From: Candidatus Krumholzibacteriia bacterium
GTDB taxonomy: Bacteria > Krumholzibacteriota > Krumholzibacteria > WVZY01 > JAKEHA01
Direction of reading: 5' to 3'
Assembly (NCBI GenBank): GCA_029863355.1
Contig: JAOTVO010000072.1
Location: forward strand, 1-10,522
DNA length: 10,522 nucleotides
Within the stretch, counting starts at the first letter, position 1. The number at the start of each line of letters is the position of its first letter. The position numbers and the translations under genes are program-made. Of the stretch, positions 6,593-10,522 are shown piece by piece. The notes below the pieces were generated by a model, which had not been told where the DNA came from, made no database searches, and was given only the letters and a program-made list of their open reading frames with translations.

Positions 6593-7615
6593 TCACATCC
6601 GCTCGCTGCCGGGTTCCCCGTCCGCACCGCCGCCTCGCTGGCGAACCAGCGCGCTGATGACCGGCTCGAGGGTGTCGGCAATCAGCCGATGGCCGGCCGC
6701 GTTGGCGTGCGTATCGACCACCGACAGGCGGTAGCGCTTGTCGAACAGTCGTTCCGGCATGAAGGCCGGGGCGACCCCGGAGCCTTCCAGATGCGTGCGG
6801 AACTTATCGAGCACGGGCTGGGCGGCGACGCCTCCGGCGTGCGTGTAGAGGCAGGCGGAGAAAGCGACGCCGCGCTCCGCACACGTCGCCGCCATGTCGT
6901 CGAGCGCCATGTGCGCGTCCACCCAGCGCGGATCGTCGTCCGCAGGCACGGCGGCGCGCCGCGCGCGCGTGCTGCTGGACTTGCGTATGTATTGGGCGTA
7001 TCCGCCGAGGTACGTTCGGCGCGCGAGCTTCCCCCACGCGCGAGAGAACACCCCCGCGCCGCGGCTCCGGTCCACGGCGCGCAGCTCCTCCAGCGGCACC
7101 GCGGTGCGGCCGCTGGTCTTCGGATCCAGGTCGTTGTTGACGACCACGAGGAGCACGGCGTCGGGCTCCAGGTCGAATCCACGCGCGCGCAGCCACTCCC
7201 ACTCGTTGCGCGTGTTCCACTCGCCACAGCCCGCGCCGATCACTTCGATGCGCTCGGCAGTGGGATCGATCCGTCTCTGCAGGCGGCCGATGAACAGCGA
7301 GTCTTCCTCCACGCCCCACCCGAGCACGACGGAGTCGCCGAGGATCATCACGCGGGTGCGCCCGGCCGGCTTGGGAACGGCGACCTCGCCGCCGCGAAGC
7401 CCGCGCGCGTTGAAGCGATAGTCGATCCCGCGAACCGTCACGCTGGTTCCGGGCCCGTGCAGCGACCAGAAGTCCGCGCTCGGCGCGCGCGTCGCCGCGT
7501 AGCGGCGGACGTCGGAGAGGTAGCGCAGACCGATGGGGTCCCACACGCGGAGCGTAAGCTCCATCAAGATCAGGGAACCGAGCAGAACGGCGGCGTTGGC
7601 CAGATGACTCCGCAT
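6593..7615 (-). CDS. Membrane-anchored SGNH/GDSL-family hydrolase
   Basis: The 340-residue product starts with a short N-terminus and one hydrophobic segment at about 6-22 (ANAAVLLGSLILMEL), so it is probably anchored in the inner membrane with its catalytic domain in the periplasm. The region YRFNARGLRGGEV, then RVMILGDSVVLGWGVEEDS carries the block I nucleophile Ser95 within GDS. GAGCGEWNT at 127-135 fits block II, VVNNDLDP at 158-165 fits block III, and VVDTHANAAGHRL at 299-311 supplies the catalytic Asp301/His303 of block V. Proteins of this layout are common in exopolysaccharide loci, where they are thought to add or remove O-acyl groups. Esterase versus acyltransferase activity cannot be decided here. 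The ATG at 7615-7613 has no Shine-Dalgarno sequence and lies only 9 nt after a -10 box, suggesting near-leaderless translation. The gene follows the DUF2867 protein gene by 36 bp. Confidence 0.85.
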   Translation of the reverse strand: MRSHLANAAVLLGSLILMELTLRVWDPIGLRYLSDVRRYAATRAPSADFWSLHGPGTSVTVRGIDYRFNARGLRGGEVAVPKPAGRTRVMILGDSVVLGWGVEEDSLFIGRLQRRIDPTAERIEVIGAGCGEWNTRNEWEWLRARGFDLEPDAVLLVVVNNDLDPKTSGRTAVPLEELRAVDRSRGAGVFSRAWGKLARRTYLGGYAQYIRKSSSTRARRAAVPADDDPRWVDAHMALDDMAATCAERGVAFSACLYTHAGGVAAQPVLDKFRTHLEGSGVAPAFMPERLFDKRYRLSVVDTHANAAGHRLIADTLEPVISALVRQRGGGADGEPGSERM

Positions 7616-7624
7616 GGAGCATCG

Positions 7625-7634
7625 ATTGTAGCAC
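7625..7634 (-). promoter_or_regulatory. Candidate extended -10 promoter for the SGNH hydrolase gene
   Basis: GTGCTACAAT reads 7634-7625 on the minus strand, in the 36-bp gap after the stop of the DUF2867 protein gene. It is identical, with the following CG, to the element before the acyltransferase gene. The last base of the -10 box is separated from the ATG by 9 nt, so the transcript would begin about 2-4 nt before the start codon. No clear -35 hexamer is seen at 16-19 nt. Confidence 0.55.
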
Positions 7635-7651
7635 GGTGTCCCGGTGGTCGC

Positions 7652-9163
7652 TTAACGCCGATCCGCACGGCGCGCCCGGTCCGACCGCCCCTCCCCATCC
7701 CCCTTTTCTGCGTCGCGGCGAATGCCGCCGAGCATCCGCTGAAAGACAAAGTGGTGCACGGGGAGCACGGCCCACCAGTAGAGCAGTCCGCCCAGGCCTC
7801 TCGGCTTGAACCGCGCGGTCTGCGTGAGGCGGGTGCCGCGTCCGTCCGGCTGCACGGCGAACTCGAGTTCCGCGTCGCCGGGCAGCTTCATCTCGGCACG
7901 AAGGGCCAGCCGGCGGTGGGGGTCGATGTCCGTCACGCGCCAGAAATCGAGCGCGTCGCCGTAGCGGATCTCTTCCGGGTGACGACGTCCCCGGCTCAGC
8001 CCCGGACCACCGGCGAGGCGATCGATCGCGCCGCGCAACCGCCATAGCCAGCCCGCCGAGTACCAGCCTTGTTTGCCCCCCACGCGGCACACGGCGCCGA
8101 AGGTCTCGGCAGGCGGGACGCGCACGCGTGTCGCTCGCCGATCGACGAACACCTTGCCTCCGGCCCAGTCCGGGTCCCCCGGTATCACGCCAGCGTCCGT
8201 CCACGACGTCGACGAGCCGTCGCCGCTGTGCGCTTCCAACGCCGCGGACACCGCCTCGGTGATCGTCAGCCGGCGACCGGGCATGAGACGCGACGCCTCG
8301 TCGTTTCGGCAGACCACTCGGTTCCTGAGGCCTTCGGCGAGCGGCCTCGCGATATCCTTGCTCACCGGCGTCACCAGGTGAATCCACAGCGAGCTCAGGT
8401 GCGGCGTCAGCACCGGAACCGGGATCACGCGGCGCGCCCGCAGTCCGAGAGCCCTCGCCATCGTCTGCATGATATCCACGTAGGTAGCTGCTTCCGCACC
8501 GCCGATATCCAGGGTCTTTCCAGTCGTCTCGGGTGTGCTGAGGCAGGCGACGAGGTAGTTGAGCACGTCGCCGATGGCGATAGGCTGACACTCTGTGTGC
8601 ACCCAGCGCGGGGTGATCATGACCGGAAGGCGCTCAACCAGGTAACGAAGCGTTTCGAACGACGCGGATCCGGCGCCGATGATCATGGCGGCGCGCAAGA
8701 CGGTCACCGGCACCGGCGTCGACGCGAGCGCCGACTCCACCTCACGTCGCGACGCGAGATGCTCGCTGAGCCCGTCCCCCGTCTCTCCGAGGCCGCCCAG
8801 GTAGATGATGCGCGCGACACCGGCGCGGTGCGCGGCCCGCGCAAAACGTCCGGCAATCTCGCGGTCGCGGCGGGCGTACTCCCGGCGCGCCACCTTCATG
8901 GAGTGCACGAGGTAGAAGGCGACGCGGCAGCCCGCCAGCGCGGATGCCACCGTATCCTCCGCCGACAGGTCGCCGAGCACGAGTGACACGCGTGGGTTCG
9001 ATCCCCACGGCCGTGCCAGGATCTTGTGCTGGTCGCGAACCAGGCAGCGTACGTGGCAGCCGCCATCGAGCAGTCGAGGCACCAGACGACCACCGACGTA
9101 ACCCGTCGCGCCGGCTACCGCGACGGTCGATGCCCCGGTTATGAGCGGCGTCCCGTTGTTCAT
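7652..9163 (-). CDS. NAD(P)-binding epimerase/dehydratase-like protein with C-terminal DUF2867 domain
   Basis: The 503-residue product has an atypical short-chain dehydrogenase (NmrA/NAD-epimerase-like) domain at about 12-315. The strand TVAVAGATGYVGGRLVPRLL holds the nucleotide-binding glycines G18-x-x-G21-x-x-G24. LVLGDL near 62-67 and IIYLGGLGETGDG near 119-131 follow the same fold. No clear YxxxK pair is seen, so classical dehydrogenase catalysis is doubtful. Residues about 340-483 form a DUF2867 domain (GWYSAGWLWRLRGAIDRLAG; DALDFWRV), a fusion known from YbjT-type proteins. The tail after 484 is highly charged and Arg-rich. Function is uncertain; a role in redox or lipid/sugar modification is inference. 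ATG at 9163-9161 is chosen because GGAG lies 6 nt upstream; an in-frame ATG at 9175-9173 is possible. It starts 14 bp after the lyase gene's stop and is probably in the same operon. Confidence 0.87.
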   Translation of the reverse strand: MNNGTPLITGASTVAVAGATGYVGGRLVPRLLDGGCHVRCLVRDQHKILARPWGSNPRVSLVLGDLSAEDTVASALAGCRVAFYLVHSMKVARREYARRDREIAGRFARAAHRAGVARIIYLGGLGETGDGLSEHLASRREVESALASTPVPVTVLRAAMIIGAGSASFETLRYLVERLPVMITPRWVHTECQPIAIGDVLNYLVACLSTPETTGKTLDIGGAEAATYVDIMQTMARALGLRARRVIPVPVLTPHLSSLWIHLVTPVSKDIARPLAEGLRNRVVCRNDEASRLMPGRRLTITEAVSAALEAHSGDGSSTSWTDAGVIPGDPDWAGGKVFVDRRATRVRVPPAETFGAVCRVGGKQGWYSAGWLWRLRGAIDRLAGGPGLSRGRRHPEEIRYGDALDFWRVTDIDPHRRLALRAEMKLPGDAELEFAVQPDGRGTRLTQTARFKPRGLGGLLYWWAVLPVHHFVFQRMLGGIRRDAEKGDGEGRSDRARRADRR

Positions 9164-9177
9164 TCCTCGCTCCATTC

Positions 9178-10522
9178 CTAGTCGAATCGCAAGACGGGCC
9201 GCACGCCAGCCGCAGTGGGTACCGTTGCCTCGCTCGTCCGCCCCGCGATGGTCACGCGGACGCGCGCTGCGTCGCCGTCCGCTGTCAGTGTGGCCGGCGG
9301 GCTTTCCGGCACCCCGCGCGCGGGCAGGAGGAGCCACGCGAAGGTCGTGCTCTGCGTCATGCGCGCGGTGTAGACGGCCGTCGGCGCGGGTACCCTTTGG
9401 TTGTAGTGCGCGCTGTACCACCCCTGGATCTCCGGCGTGTTCTGTCCGCTTACGACCGTGACGCGCCAATCGACCGCGCCGAGCGGCACGACGCGCAGGT
9501 TGCCCGCGTCGGGGTTGGTGGTGACGGCCTCGAGCCCTTCGAGCGCGACGGCGCAGTCGGGGTGGAGGTGCCACAGCGCTGTGACCTGGCGCGGCCGGTC
9601 CGTATCGATACGGTCGACGACGATCCAGTACGCGCCGCGTACGTACATGAGCGCACGCGTGTGGTGCGCGCGACCCGCGACGCCACGGAAGCCGGCGTCG
9701 AAGCTTCCGCGAGCAAAGTCGAACGCCTCGCCCCACACAAAGGCTGTGGAGTCGAGCGGCGCATCGGCGCGCTCCGGGCCCGACCGCTGCCCGCGCCCGT
9801 CGACGATAATCACGTTGTGCGCCGCCGATCCGGTGAAGTAGTCGCGCCAGGCATTCTCGCGGTAGCCGTAGCGCCCGCCGTCTACGAGGAGATCGCGCCC
9901 GAACGCGGACACGGAGAGGTGCAACATGTCGTCGTGCTGGTGCCCGGTTCCCCACGGCCCGATGTCGAAGAATGCCCAGTGTGCGTCAGCGGCGAAGCCG
10001 CTGCGCACGACGACGTGTCCGGCCCACGGAAACACGACCGATGCCCGTGCCGGTGCCAGCCCCTCCGCTCCGTTCGACGCCACGAAGCGCCAGTCGTCGC
10101 GAGCGTAAAAGTCGGCGAACTGCAAAACCGTCGCGCGCGTGTAATTGAGATCGGAGTCATTGTTGAGGAGCCCGTGGCCGTCGGGCCGTATCGTGTGTGC
10201 GAGGTAACTCCACATGCGCTCCGCGCCGGAGCGCAGGGCGTCGGAGCGCACCTGGCCCGCGCGTCCGGCCGTCTCGATGAAGTCCTCGAACGCCCTCGCC
10301 GTGATGCGGTGGTAGCTGCACGTTAGCTCCGTGTGTGCTCCGTCCGGATACACCTGGCGCGCCATCTCGCCCTCCATGACTTCCGATGCATAGGCAATCC
10401 ATTCTCGCGCGTCGCGAAACTCGGGCCATGCCGCCGCCATCAGGGCGAGCCCCTGCATCTCGCCGACGGCCCAGTTGTTGCCGTGGGCGTGAAAGCGGCG
10501 GAGATGGCCCGAGTTTCGCGAC
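9178..10522 (-). CDS. Heparinase II/III-family polysaccharide lyase, C-terminal part (5' end outside window)
   Basis: About 448 codons are present, open to the right edge. The visible part begins in the alpha-helical toroid (FHAHGNNWAVGEMQGLALM, 10456-10494; DGAHTELTCSYHRITARAFEDF around 10275-10341), including Asn-Asn-Trp and the Tyr-His pair typical of the family. The heparinase II/III-like beta-sandwich follows, with WGTGHQHDDMLHLSVSAFG around 9898-9954, GRDLLVDGGRYGY, and YFTGSAAHNVIIVDG. The His-x-His-Asp-Asp region is the most conserved signature of the second domain. These enzymes cleave uronic-acid-containing polymers by beta-elimination. They are frequent in exopolysaccharide loci as well as in degradation loci. 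The substrate is not predictable from sequence. The missing N-terminus would show whether there is a signal peptide. The gene ends with TAG at 9180-9178, 14 bp before the DUF2867 protein start. Confidence 0.92.
   Translation of the reverse strand, partial: SRNSGHLRRFHAHGNNWAVGEMQGLALMAAAWPEFRDAREWIAYASEVMEGEMARQVYPDGAHTELTCSYHRITARAFEDFIETAGRAGQVRSDALRSGAERMWSYLAHTIRPDGHGLLNNDSDLNYTRATVLQFADFYARDDWRFVASNGAEGLAPARASVVFPWAGHVVVRSGFAADAHWAFFDIGPWGTGHQHDDMLHLSVSAFGRDLLVDGGRYGYRENAWRDYFTGSAAHNVIIVDGRGQRSGPERADAPLDSTAFVWGEAFDFARGSFDAGFRGVAGRAHHTRALMYVRGAYWIVVDRIDTDRPRQVTALWHLHPDCAVALEGLEAVTTNPDAGNLRVVPLGAVDWRVTVVSGQNTPEIQGWYSAHYNQRVPAPTAVYTARMTQSTTFAWLLLPARGVPESPPATLTADGDAARVRVTIAGRTSEATVPTAAGVRPVLRFD

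Noticed and set aside
6493..6681. N-terminal extension of the acyltransferase
   Set aside because: It would overlap the SGNH gene and cover the promoter and palindromes. The residues are not hexapeptide repeats, and the ATG at 6492 has a ribosome binding site.
6689..8047. Open frame of 452 codons on the plus strand over the SGNH and DUF2867 protein genes
   Set aside because: It is antisense to two confidently identified genes and its composition is that of a reverse-frame shadow.
6804..8591. Open frame of 595 codons on the minus strand in a second frame, spanning two genes
   Set aside because: It reads out of frame through the SGNH hydrolase and the DUF2867 domain. The translation is mostly Arg, Ala, Gly and Pro without motifs, while the correct frames show conserved catalytic residues.
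9164..9955. Long in-frame extension of the DUF2867 protein upstream of its ATG
   Set aside because: The extension lies entirely within the lyase coding sequence in another frame and is Arg-rich. The ATG at 9163 with GGAG upstream sits just after the lyase stop.

Overview
The window is G+C-rich (roughly two thirds by eye) bacterial chromosome. Every gene that can be supported lies on the minus strand, so transcription runs from the right edge to the left edge. I see no tRNA, rRNA, insertion sequence, CRISPR array or phage gene. The G+C content, the DUF58/BatA-type von Willebrand A (VWA) pair, the polysaccharide genes and the TGCTACAAT-type promoters suit an environmental Gram-negative such as Acidobacteriota, Gemmatimonadota or a related lineage. 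The phylum cannot be fixed from this sequence alone.

The right part (about 4910-10522) looks like the end of an exopolysaccharide or cell-surface glycan locus. In transcription order it holds a heparinase II/III-family polysaccharide lyase (N-terminus outside the window), an NAD(P)-binding epimerase-like protein with a C-terminal DUF2867 domain, a membrane-anchored SGNH/GDSL hydrolase, a left-handed beta-helix acyltransferase related to sugar N-acetyltransferases, and a family 4 glycosyltransferase. The lyase and the DUF2867 protein are 14 bp apart. The acyltransferase and glycosyltransferase overlap by 4 bp (GTGA). The SGNH gene and the acyltransferase-glycosyltransferase pair are each preceded by the same 12-mer, which contains an extended -10 element (TGCTACAAT). 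This divides the block into at least three transcription units. The set would build (glycosyltransferase), decorate (acyltransferase), possibly deacylate or acylate (SGNH) and trim (lyase) a polymer. The polymer itself cannot be named.

The left part (1-4828) holds genes of a different kind: a DUF58 protein with a VWA-type metal site, a 695-residue membrane-anchored BatA-like VWA protein, and the N-terminal ~519 codons of mfd, the transcription-repair coupling factor. The DUF58 gene has a perfect TATAAT box and an AAGGAGGA ribosome binding site that points to a TTG start. The MoxR-type AAA+ ATPase that usually accompanies DUF58/BatA genes is not in the window.

The most interesting non-coding structure is in the DUF58-BatA intergenic gap. 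It is a perfect 18-bp inverted repeat overlapped by a second, mutually exclusive 11-bp pairing, ending just before the BatA ribosome binding site. Other signals are two abutting perfect 12-bp palindromes in the acyltransferase leader, a probably near-leaderless SGNH mRNA, and a terminator-like hairpin between a candidate mfd promoter and the mfd start. I found no clear sign of a wholly new multi-gene system. The genes belong to recognisable families, and the novelty, if any, lies in regulation and arrangement.
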